Assembly (NCBI GenBank): GCA_003427395.1
Contig: BFEA01000030.1
Location: 257,353 to 280,903 of the forward strand
Length of the DNA: 23,551 nt
Origin: Chara braunii
Taxonomy: Eukaryota; Streptophyta; Charophyceae; Charales; Characeae
Direction of reading: 5' to 3'
Each line of letters starts with the position of its first letter. Within the stretch, counting starts at the first letter, position 1. The notes beneath the pieces were generated by a model. It did no database searches. It was not told where the DNA came from and worked only from the letters and a program-made list of their open reading frames with translations. Of this stretch, positions 8,845 through 17,689 are shown in pieces. The position numbers and the translations under genes were made by a program.

Positions 8845-9981
8845 TTACCGAGTTCGCTCTAGGCTCATTCGGACCCCTAGTCGTGGCCAACGTCCCTCGA
8901 CATAATCTTCTATTTCGCTAGCGTTCCTGAAGTACCCCACCCTTTCCTCGGGAAAATCTGCGGCGTCTTCCCACTCTTCACGGTCGTCGTCCCTTAACCG
9001 TTCCCACTCGGCTAGATCCCAATCTTCTTCCCCGTACTCTATGTCCTCGTCGTTTACTGCCTTTGTCCCTTCGTAGTATGTCCGGAGTTCGAAGAACCCA
9101 ATGAGTGAGCCTTCCCTAACCGACGAGTCGTATCCAGGAGTCCCGTATAACTCGGCTATACCAGCTAGGTGGCTCGGCGGCTCCCTCATGGCTCTATCGA
9201 AAGCGGTCCAGAACTCGGCCGGTTGATCAAACCTCGGTGCCTCTCTGAGACCTCTAGGTGAAATAGCTCTAATTAGCTCTACCAATTCCAAAGCCGACTC
9301 CCTGAACCTGGGCCCTTCCTTCCAGAGCGCGTAGTAGGCGTGATCTTCGTCACTGTTCCTCAAAAGATATCTAATCTCGAGGAAGGCTCGGTGGACCTCA
9401 ATAAGGCGGTCAAGCCCCCCTAGAAAGCCTTCCAAGACAAAACTCGGGACGGGCAGCCTCAAAGCTTGTTCGGGTTGGGGTAAAAACCCTTCTCTAGCCA
9501 GTCGAAGCGAGACCACTACCGACCTATAGTCCCTGTCGTAGCAGCGTTCCTTCCCCCTTAGCTTGTCGACCACTTCCTGCAGTATGCGTCGCGCTGTTAC
9601 TTCGTCTGCTCAAGTATGAGAGTCGAGACTCGGAATTACCCCTAAGACCGGATCCCACCGACTTCGTTCTACGGCTTGGAAAACTATGTCCGCTAGAACG
9701 GAAGACTGGTAGTAGAGGAAACCTCTGACCGCCAATTCCAGGGATTCTTCAATTAGTTTGCCTCTCTTGTCGAACTCACACCCTACTTGGGGCGCGACCA
9801 GCAACCAGACCCCCGGCCTCAACAGGATAGATCTCCATTGCTTATCTACTTTATCCAGATATCCTCGCCTAACAGTTTTCCCATGTAAGGTAAATTCTAC
9901 CCAATCTTCTCCAATGAACTCGGGTTCCCTATAGTCGAAGTGGCAAAGCTCAACTGGGTGCTCTATCTCGTCGTGAGGCAT
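8845..9981 (-). pseudogene. Large unknown frame with one in-frame TGA and an acidic C-terminus
   Basis: The frame begins at ATG 9981, directly after the upstream TAG (TAGATG). It stops at TGA 9610-9612 but stays open in the same register to TAA 8845, about 378 codons in all. The N-terminal part carries EHPVELCHFDYREP and DWVEFTL, which are duplicated just upstream at 10.0-10.13 kb. The later part is leucine-rich and helical, then very acidic with Trp (DWDLAEWERLRDDDREEW). No family is recognised. The next frame starts 58 nt further on. The TGA may be a decay mutation, since no ATG follows it. Confidence 0.55.
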
Positions 9982-10136
9982 CTAGTCCTCCACAGAGTTC
10001 CCGTCTAAAATCCTGCCCCCACAGTCGATCTACCAGGTAATGTAAACTCTACCCAATCTTTGTCCACGGATTTCGGCTCTCTGTATCCGAACTGTCCCAA
10101 TTCTACCGGTTGCCCGACCTTACAGTGGGACTTCTA
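9982..10136 (-). repeat. Extra copy of a cistron junction: 152-nt tandem duplication
   Basis: The junction between the upstream frame and the 9981 frame is present twice. The upper copy reads GRVDDA, TAG (10134-10136), then QPVELGQFGYREP and DWVEFTLPG. The lower copy reads GNSVED, TAG (9982-9984), then MPHDEIEHPVELCHFDYREP and DWVEFTLHG. The stops align exactly and are 152 nt apart, not a multiple of three, so the register shifts between copies. The lower copy has ATG after its TAG, the upper AAG. The upper copy looks like a diverged leftover of a tandem duplication. Confidence 0.75.
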
Positions 10137-10186
10137 GGCGTCGTCCACCCTTCCGTTCAATATTCGGGCCCTATCTACCTCTCCGC

Positions 10187-10897
10187 TTATCTCGGCCTCT
10201 CGTAGCTCCTCCCGGATGCGAAATAAAGTGCGGCGTAGCTCTCTACGAGTGGGAACAGACCTGTCCAAGCAATGTGAAATATAATGCGGCGTAGCTCTCT
10301 ACGAGTGGGAACAGACTTGTCCAAGCAATAAGTAAGAAGCCACGCGAGCTCGACAGTAGATGCCCCCAGTCGGACCGCTCTCTGTACCACCTCTAAAAGT
10401 CTCTGGTGCACCACTCTGGTACCGAAAATCAGCCTCGTCAAAAACCTAGGGACCGTCTCTGTCCTCACAGAGGTCGCTCTAGGAAGTTCCCAATCATATG
10501 CAAACTTCACAGTGTAGACTGCAACGGTATCTACTCCACTCCCCTGAGCGAATTCTCTAAAGATCCGGGCACCAAACCTCCGACCTAACGCTGCCAAACA
10601 GAGGAGGGTTGGATAACGCCTAGCAGTATCTATCACTAGACACTCCCACTCTCTCCTCGACAAGTACAGCCTCACGCTCACATCCGCTCGTAAGGGCGTC
10701 GCCTCCCTGTCTCTCCTGACACATGCCCTGGTTTCGGCCTCTATTCTCACCCACAGGAAAACACCGTCTCGGACTATTAACCCCTCCTCTCTGGTAGATC
10801 TGTATTTGCTCTTCCCTTCTAGTGGTAAGCTGATCACGTTGCAAGAGTCCCTCTCTTCGACCAAGGATATTTGAGAAACCGACTCGATATGTACCAT
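10187..10897 (-). pseudogene. Unknown frame at the top of the array, shifted by a 56-bp duplication
   Basis: A 236-residue frame from ATG 10897. It has strand-like sequence early on (VFLWVRIEAET; VDTVAVYTVKFAYDW) and helical sequence later (RLLEVVQRAVRLGASTVELAWLL). At 10218-10329 a 56-bp duplication throws the last 40 or so residues out of register. Without it the reading continues through RREELR-type helical sequence to the TAG at 10134. The intact gene therefore probably ended at the junction with the 9981 frame. Unrecognised family. Stops occur in this register just upstream of 10897. Confidence 0.5.
10218..10329. repeat. 56-bp direct tandem duplication
   Basis: The block containing GCGGCGTAGCTCTCTACGAG and CCAAGCAAT occurs at about 10218-10273 and again at 10274-10329. 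The core 45 bp (10229-10273 and 10285-10329) differ at one base. The duplication is recent relative to the surrounding decay and shifts the reading frame of 10187-10897. Confidence 0.95.
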
Positions 10898-11933
10898 TCC
10901 TAATCAAGAAACCAAGCAGAACTCTCAATAAATCTCTCCTTGTGTGACTCTCGGACAGTTGAGCTCATAGACCCCCACGACAGGCCCCCTCTGATCCTTC
11001 CTGTAACCCTCCAAGACGTCAACAGGCCTAGGAGAGAACCGTCCTCTGGCGTATCTCCCCCTACCCTCGTGTCAAGGAAGAGGTCGGATCACTGTACCAT
11101 CATCACTGGCCTACCTTTCTTACCGCGACCAGAGCACGAGCCGGCCAACTCATGTGCTCGAGGGTGGACCGAAGTCACACGCGGATAAGAAGGCGGAGTC
11201 TCACTCGTGCATCCTTGCTCCTATCCATGCCTCTACTCATTCCCATCTCAGGCATGGTCTCTCATCCCGACTCGTGTAGTGTATCAATCCCCCCAGCTAT
11301 CCATCATAATCCACTAGCCTGTGTAATCACGTTCCCACTCCTTACAATCCGGGGCGCTTCTCCCCTCCCCTTCAGACCCTTCAAGTTTTTCCCCTGCTTA
11401 CAATTTTCTCTCCAGGAAATGATATCAGGGTGGACTGACAGATGGGTGGGAAAATCAAAAGGACCCTCTCAAATCACAAGGAGATAGCATAAAGGAAATG
11501 CAAGACGAAATCACGAAATGCGAAAATCACAATCTCACCGGATCGATCGCAAGCCGACAAAGTGTCGCATCGCCCGATATCTCGTCGTCTGCTGACCGTC
11601 GGTAGGTTGATCGCTCGTAGCGTGTACTGGTCTCCGTCGCAGTCTCGTCCTCTCACGTACCCGCGGTTACAGGCGGACCAAAGTCCCGAGAGGCAGCCTT
11701 CCCCGGCAACGGCGACACTGTCGACCGGTAGAAAAGGCTCTGCCGGCCTCCAACACAAACTCTATATCTCACACCGCGTCTGTCACCCACGGGAGGGTTG
11801 GTTGGGGCTCTTGTAACCTGCACATTCCACGTCAGTACACATCCAAGACAAAGTACAGTTCAGGCTGACTCCGTGACAAATGACACAAGTCTCAAGGAGT
11901 AGGCAGGAAAAGTAACAATATAAGTGCTTTCAT
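10898..11933. other. Stretch without a supported gene
   Basis: About 1 kb between the array and the 11934-12176 frame. On the minus strand a short coding-like reading (RPVDVLEGYRKDQRGPVVG) is visible near 10975-11040 but is flanked by stops, so the array may have extended upward. An 8-bp inverted repeat, CCATGCCT/AGGCATGG, lies at 11225-11257. I looked for an LTR boundary or primer-binding site and saw none I could defend. Confidence 0.4.
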
Positions 11934-12176
11934 TCAGTCCAACACTATAGGGCGCTCAGCGCAGTCTCCGACCTCAGCGGAAGTTCCTACATCTACATGT
12001 GTGGGGTCAGTTTGGATCCCCACGGATCTAGTCATCAACCGTCGTCGGATCCTTCTTGCAACTTGTTGTCGGCGGTACCGAACCCATCTGTCCCACGGAA
12101 CCGTACTCGAGCTCTCAGTATCCGAAGCTGCTTCCCGCGCCCACCGGGCCCATAACTCTAGATCTGTCGTGACCAT
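11934..12176 (-). CDS. Short basic frame with a GIQTD motif
   Basis: An 80-residue frame from ATG 12176 to TGA 11934. It has an acidic/aromatic start, a strongly basic middle (RRQQVARRIRRRLM) and a tail with SVGIQTDPTHVDVGTSAE. GIQTD resembles the GIQVD/TQT class of dynein light-chain LC8 binding motifs, and repeated VG-Q/S-T patterns also occur in some gag-like proteins. It is separated by about 1 kb from the next frame. It may be the first reading frame of the large element or a chance ORF. No homologue is known to me. Confidence 0.35.
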   Translation of the reverse strand: MVTTDLELWARWAREAASDTESSSTVPWDRWVRYRRQQVARRIRRRLMTRSVGIQTDPTHVDVGTSAEVGDCAERPIVLD

Positions 12177-12179
12177 GCC

Positions 12180-13354
12180 TCACAGAAACTTAATGGGTGA
12201 GTTTTTCCAGCATGCGCGAAGGCGAATGATGGGTGAAAGCGGAATTAGAGGGAAGTAGGTGAAATTAAAAGCGGGAATTTCGAAAAGGGAAGGAAAAAAT
12301 TTCCAGCGGAAGTGAAATATTTGGGGAAAGGGAGGGAAGTATCGCAGTGCTGACCAAGTGAAGTGATTGGAAGGGAAAGAGGTGCAAGGATCGGGAAATT
12401 GGGGAAAGAAGGATATAAAAGAGGGAGGAGGCAGAAGGAGGGGACGGAGATCGGGATCGAAATACTCGAGCGCTCGGGGGTAGAAGCGCACGGTAGCGTT
12501 TGAAGGGTGCGAGGAGGGGAGCCGCTGAATCGCACGTCTGCGTTCGATGGCGTTCAGTCCCAGGGCAGCGGCACGGAGACCGAGAAGTGAGCGAACGGGT
12601 GAGGGGAGAGGAGTCCTTTGCGAAAAGGAGTTGAGGATTCTAGCGGAGCGCACGGGAGTTGCCGGGAGCTCTGGGAGCCAGGGCAGGGACGCGACTGAGG
12701 CTTCGCGCACGAGGACCAAAAGGGAGGAAGGGAAGGCAGATAGAGAAGGAGGAGTGGGGCGGGGCGCTCGAGTGGAGGGCGATACGCGTGTGCGTCAGGA
12801 AGGTTTTAGAAGTGGTGTGATTCGCACGATGCAGGGCTCCTCGTACCAGGAGGGAGAGAGAGAGAGGGGGGGAGAAGAAAGGAGAGGGGGTGGAAAGGGT
12901 CTTCCGTGTGAGCACGTGGCAAGAGCTTAGAGCAGCGCGATTTTTCGCTAGAGCTAAGTGGCTTGTGAGGCGACCTCGGGGAAGGGAGTGGAAGAGCGCG
13001 AGTGGTAGGAGCGGCATACAAACGAGAGAGGAGCACACAAGAAGGACGAGGATCGGGCTGACCGGGCTCGAAGAGGGCGACAATGCCTTAGAAACGACCG
13101 CGCACGAAAGAGAAGAAAGCCGAGAGAACGGAGGGAGGACTCTCGAGTAGAGCGCGACGGCGTACGACTTGTTCTCGGGTTCCATCACCCGCTGCTTGCG
13201 ATCTGTTACGTACAACTGGCTTTGTGATCGGCGACGCGCCGCTAACCTTCTCGGGCGGGGTCCAGCTCGAAATCGACAGTCCTCTTCGCGATCGTCTTCA
13301 ACGTTGACGACCTTATCATGAACCGTCCCGCTCGAGTTTCGTCGCCTCTCGTGG
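12180..13354. other. Purine-rich stretch without a supported gene
   Basis: The plus strand is strongly G/A-rich from about 12240 to 13160, which keeps several frames open on both strands by composition alone. A TATAAAA string on plus at 12414-12420 could be a core promoter but has no support. The rest, to 13354, is mixed sequence with no recognisable motif. If the large element has a 5' LTR or leader, it could lie here. Confidence 0.4.
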
Positions 13355-13398
13355 AAAGAGAAAGAGAGAGAGAGGAAGAGAAAGAGAGAGAGAGAAAA

Positions 13399-13494
<96 letters not shown>

Positions 13495-13508
13495 AGAGAA
13501 TAAGAGAT
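13355..13508. repeat. (AG)n microsatellite
   Basis: An AG-rich tract with an uninterrupted AG run from about 13411 to 13490. The Ser/Leu and Arg/Glu dipeptide frames crossing it are artefacts. Confidence 0.97.
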
Positions 13509-14663
13509 ATATAAGTGAAGAGGAGACAGGTGAATCATAGATAGATGAAGAAGAGAGCACACATGCGAAGCAGATCGAGCAAGTTCCCGACCATCAAGAG
13601 GCTGAAATCCCGATTCATTACTCCAAAAAAACTCACACAGTACGCAGTGCCCCTACGCGTTTCACCGCTCGCGTACACAGCGGCTCATCAGGAGGCAAAC
13701 ACAAGACTCAAAAACCAAACCGGGATGCGTCTACCCTCGAGCCATCATCCTTTTATACTTCATACGCATCACTGATCAGCACCTACTCCCCTTGGACGCA
13801 CCTTACCCTTCGCTCTACTCTTCTCCTACATCCTACCTCGGTCTACGGCTACTTCGCAGCTCGACACCGTTCCCTCCCTCTCTTTTTTTTCTTTCTTTTT
13901 TCTTTCTTTTCCAACTTGTCTCTTTGAGACCCTTCACGCTTCCCCTCCCCCGCCTTGCCTTACTCCCCTCCCTTTTCTCCTCCCTCANTCCCTTCGCTTT
14001 GTTTTCCCTATCCATCGCACACCACTTACTTACCCTCAAAAACACTCTCTGACCAATCTCCCTGGTGATCGTCTAGTATCGTCGCCCAAGCCCTGTGTCT
14101 CTGACGTCCGCNTTTGCTAAAATTGGTCCGCGNGNTTTTCTTCTATGCATCGAAGAGACCGACCCTGCCTTACCTTCTATCGGNCGGTCTCCATCGCCTT
14201 CTTCTCCGCCGACTCTGCAATCCTTCCCCCGTCATCCGGTTTTCCCCGTCTTANCCCGTATCCCGCCTTCGTCTGCGAACGATCCTATTTCTNGAAAACG
14301 GGTTCCTTTTTTCTGCTACCCGTGANACCCTCCGAANTCACTGAATCCTCTCATTTCAGATTCTNCGTGGGACCCAGTCCTACTTTCTCATCCCTCCGCC
14401 GGTCCTATTTCTGGAAACTAGACCCTTCGTTCCAAANTCAGACACAGATTGCATATCNCGGACACAATTACAAAANTTTCTTNNGAAAAAANCAAAATTT
14501 TCCCTTTCGAAGAACAGACCCTTAAACTGAAATGCACATATACCCTTCCTTTCTCCTTTCCGAACTCTGAAATTAACACCCTTCTTCCCTTACTCATACA
14601 TCGAGCACCAACCTACCTACACGGCCCCTTCCCCTCATCTGGGCGCTCCCGCTGCTTACTAAT
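13509..14663. other. Pyrimidine-rich stretch with scattered N calls, no gene seen
   Basis: C/T-rich DNA follows the AG tract. Single N calls are scattered between 13988 and 14492, mostly isolated one-base ambiguities and not a sized gap, which suggests collapsed or heterozygous copies. A short repeat, TCCTATTTCT followed by GAAA, occurs at 14283 and 14403. The minus strand has TATAAAAGG at 13757-13749. I see no coding signal. Confidence 0.45.
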
Positions 14664-16928
14664 TTACAAGTCCCTCGGGCCCATATATCTGCTGAGTCCG
14701 GGGTACTCTACGGAGAGATAAACTCCCCACAGACCACCGGACACTTTGGCGAACCTAGCCAGAGCCCCGAGAGAGACTTCCGGGGGATATCCCCGGAGGT
14801 TGACCTCGATCATCAAAGCCACAATCGAGGCCTTCAGTGCCTCATCTGAATTTGATACCCGCTTCATACGAACCAATGCGGCATACAAAACTGCTCTTTT
14901 CGCTGCCTTCCTGGAGAAAGAGGCATAATCCTGCACGGATTGGACCTTCAGCACTCCTTCTCTGAGAAGGCTTTCCTGATTCCTTGTTCGAGGATGCACG
15001 CTAATCCTTACCGGATCTACATCAGCGAAAATGCGAGTTCCCAAGAAATCAAACACATTGCCTCCCTTGTCTTTTCGTACCAGCTTGATGTTCTTGTCAT
15101 AACACTGTTCGAATTCATCCAATATTCTTCCTGCTCTCCCGATGGAATCCGGTCGGTCCGTCCTGCAGCCAACCGGAATCGCGACACCATCGATCATCCT
15201 CAATCCCCTAATCACCGCACCAGTGTTCTTCATACGATTCACAATCCCGTACTCCACCCTGGCGCACACAGTGCATGCCAACGCAGGACTGGAACTCCAC
15301 CCCATCGGTATCCCAAACTTCTGCAACATCACCTCGCCTGCGCATCGTACGAACGAGTGAGCCAGCTCAAACGAAACCTCCCTCCTGATGTCATCAAACG
15401 ACAAGCTGATGAATCCCTCCTCTTTCCTCACCTTCCTGATCATGGAACACAACTTACCCCTTGTGCTTACCCGTACCGCCTTCAATCCCTTCTGCTTATG
15501 ATAATCTATTAACCACTCCACGGACTCGATCACTCTCTCATGTGACAATCTGGCGAACATATCTTTAATGTCGTAGCTATGGGTGATAACACAGTCTCCC
15601 TTCGTGCTTAAGTCCCGCTGAAACTTCTTGATCTGTTCTCCCAAACTATCTATTGATTTGAGGTCGAAGTGCTCCGCTCCTGGAATACCAAACAACATGC
15701 ATCTAATTGCTCTGCCTGTCCTGGCGCCTGCCAATCTCGTCGGATCCGAGGTGCACGGTGATATCGGCCTCCGCCTACTCAGATCTTTGTCTTTGGGTAA
15801 TACGTACGCTTGTCCGATCTTCCCACCAGTTTGTCATCTTGCAATCATCTTGTCCAGCCCTCGGTGAACATACTCCTTTATTTCCGTCAACACGAAGGCT
15901 GAAGAGTCTTGCACAATACGGAAACTGCCACTCAAATTGAATGTCTCTAAACAAGTGCGAGAGTATAGTACCGAACAGATAATTAGCGTGGCTCCCGGGT
16001 TGCGGTCGATCGGAACCGCTACTAAGCCATCAAATCTCCGAAAGTACATCCTTACTTTTGTCGTAGACATAGCAACACTTCTCCCTCCACCGTTCTCCTC
16101 AAAACAGCAACGGATATTTTCCAGAGAAACGTGCAGCCTCTTTCCTTTCGTCCACCCTTTGACCCCTTCCATGATACATCCCCTTAGCAGCTCCGTAGAT
16201 TTGATACTCCCCCTCGTCACGTTCTTCGAATTCCAAATAAAGTTGGGCACTCTTTCTACATCATTTAACCGAACCTTGACATGCCCATCCTTCCTGGGTA
16301 GTTGAAGTCGGTCACACTTACACTCCGCTGCAACACTCTCGGTGAACTTCCGGTGATTGTGAATAACCATACCGAATGTGGTCCTCTTCTTCTCCACCAC
16401 TCTTACCTTCCCCGCCACGAATCTGGCAATATCTTGATCCGCAATCGCCTCAAGAATCACTTCGGCCGCCACACTTCTCACCATTCCCCGCTTCACTTGA
16501 GAGGAGAATGAAAATCTCACACACGATCTCTTCCTTATCTCGTACCCATACTTACTCCGTACTACCCTTACAATGATGCACTTTGTACGATTCCTACTAT
16601 TTTTATCTGAGAACAACATCGTTGTTCAATATAGTGCCACAAGCTCCTTCGATCCTTTCTTATACAAACCTCGAATCCTCCATGGCTTTTTCAACACGTC
16701 TCTCAGCACGAATCTCCTATATTCGATGCTCGAAGGTACAACCCTGATCTTCCCTATCCGAAACTTCCCACCCTTCTCTAGGTATTGTTTGCAATCCTTA
16801 ATGGGTTTTTCCTCCCCATTCACCCAAATCGTCGTCTCGCCCACCTTCATTCTCACAATCTTCCATCTGTCTATCCACTCGGATCCTCCGGAGGATGTGA
16901 TCCACTGCTGACCCATACCCTCTCGCAT
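14664..16928 (-). pseudogene. Penelope-like reverse transcriptase frame with two in-frame TGA codons
   Basis: One register of about 755 codons runs from ATG 16928 to TAA 14664, interrupted by TGA 16626-16628 and TGA 15834-15836. After a basic N-terminal region come VAVPIDRNPGAT, then (past the second TGA) GQAYVLPKDKDLS and RRRPISP. These resemble the LPK/RP fingers region of Penelope-like RTs. Motif A is HSYDIKDMFARLSHERVI. Motif B is FGIPMGWSSSPALA. The motif C position reads RMIDGVAIPV, with Gly (GGT) where the second catalytic Asp should be. FDFLGTRI matches the 'FLD' block after motif C. No GIY-YIG endonuclease is visible. The missing Asp and the stops point to a dead copy. Other RT classes with LPK motifs remain possible. 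Confidence 0.78.
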
Positions 16929-16958
16929 TTCCCTGAGCACTCCAATTACCTGTGTCGT

Positions 16959-17046
16959 CCCCCGTACGTCGTACGGGGGGTCTCCGTACGGCCCGTACGG
17001 ACGGACGGACGGACGCCCGTACGGGCGTACGGACGACGACCGTACG
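16959..17046. repeat. CGTACG palindrome cluster
   Basis: Seven CGTACG hexamers lie within 88 bp (16963, 16970, 16985, 16994, 17018, 17026 and 17041). A perfect arm pair, CCCCCGTACG/CGTACGGGGG with one central base, spans 16959-16979. A short (ACGG)n run lies at about 16998-17014. The cluster begins about 30 bp upstream of the presumed start of the RT frame and could form several alternative cruciforms. Confidence 0.9.
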
Positions 17047-17059
17047 AAGGTGTTCCAGG

Positions 17060-17243
17060 GGCAAAACAAAATCAAAAAAAAAAAAAAAAAAAGGGGGGTT
17101 GTAGATCTTTTCGAGATCTTTAACCCCATATTTGTTTTGCGATTTTTTTGCCTCAAAAAGGATTTTTTAAAAATCAAAAAAAAAAAACGAGACAAAAAAG
17201 GGAAAAAAAAAACTTTGATATCAAAAAAAAAATGGGCAGTTGC

Positions 17244-17290
<47 letters not shown>
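17060..17290. repeat. A-rich low-complexity DNA and (TG)n microsatellite
   Basis: A19 then G6 at 17074-17098, further A tracts to 17232, a GGGCAGTTGCCC hairpin at 17234-17245, and a pure TG run at 17246-17290 that ends in two N calls. The N pair probably marks an unresolved repeat length. Confidence 0.95.
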
Positions 17291-17292
17291 NN

Positions 17293-17689
17293 TTTTTAGC
17301 AGCTTGCTGAGCTCTCTGCTCTATTGAAGTTGCCACTTGTTGACTCCCGGTCCGAGCCTTTGGACCACGAGAAAACTGTTCTCTTTTAAAGCTCTCCGAG
17401 ACTTTGCCCTTGAGCTTGATAACGGCTGTTGACCAGTAACAGTGAATTTTCTGAGGGTCGCTGATTGTTTTTGTCTGCTGACTAAAACAGGCCGCTCACG
17501 GCCGACAAAATCCCGAGCTAACTTAAGCGGGAAAGGAGCTAGGCTGTGGAGAGTGCAACCACGGGGCTGGCGTGCGGGAACCCCCTTGGCGAGAGTAAGG
17601 AGAACCCTGTGCTATTCGCAGCCGGGTCGAAGGAGGTGGGAAGCACGACAACGTGCCCTAATCAATACCCCTACGACGACCTCTCTATC
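17293..17689. other. Stretch without a supported gene
   Basis: About 400 bp of balanced sequence between the TG run and the relic. A plus-strand frame from 17442 (144 aa, Arg-rich) extends into the relic in the opposite direction and has no recognised motif, so I do not call it a gene. Confidence 0.35.

Noticed and set aside
12547-12930. Plus-strand 127-residue Arg/Glu/Gly-rich frame, with long Ser/Leu frames opposite
   Set aside because: Purine-rich composition keeps frames open on both strands. No motif, start context or homology pattern supports a gene.
13242-13562. Ser/Leu dipeptide frames across the AG tract
   Set aside because: A direct translation of the microsatellite.
13620-13710. 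Hammerhead-ribozyme-like core on minus (CTGATGAG, a CCGC/GCGG stem, then GAAAC)
   Set aside because: I could not form both stems I and III with a correctly placed cleavage site, either upstream or downstream, so it is probably chance.
14940-15512. Plus-strand 190-residue frame
   Set aside because: It is antisense to the RT motifs of the Penelope-like element, so a shadow.
15834-16628. Reassigned TGA codon (alternative genetic code or selenocysteine)
   Set aside because: The neighbouring gag-pol has TAA and TAG breaks too, and the RT has lost a catalytic Asp, so decay is the simpler explanation.
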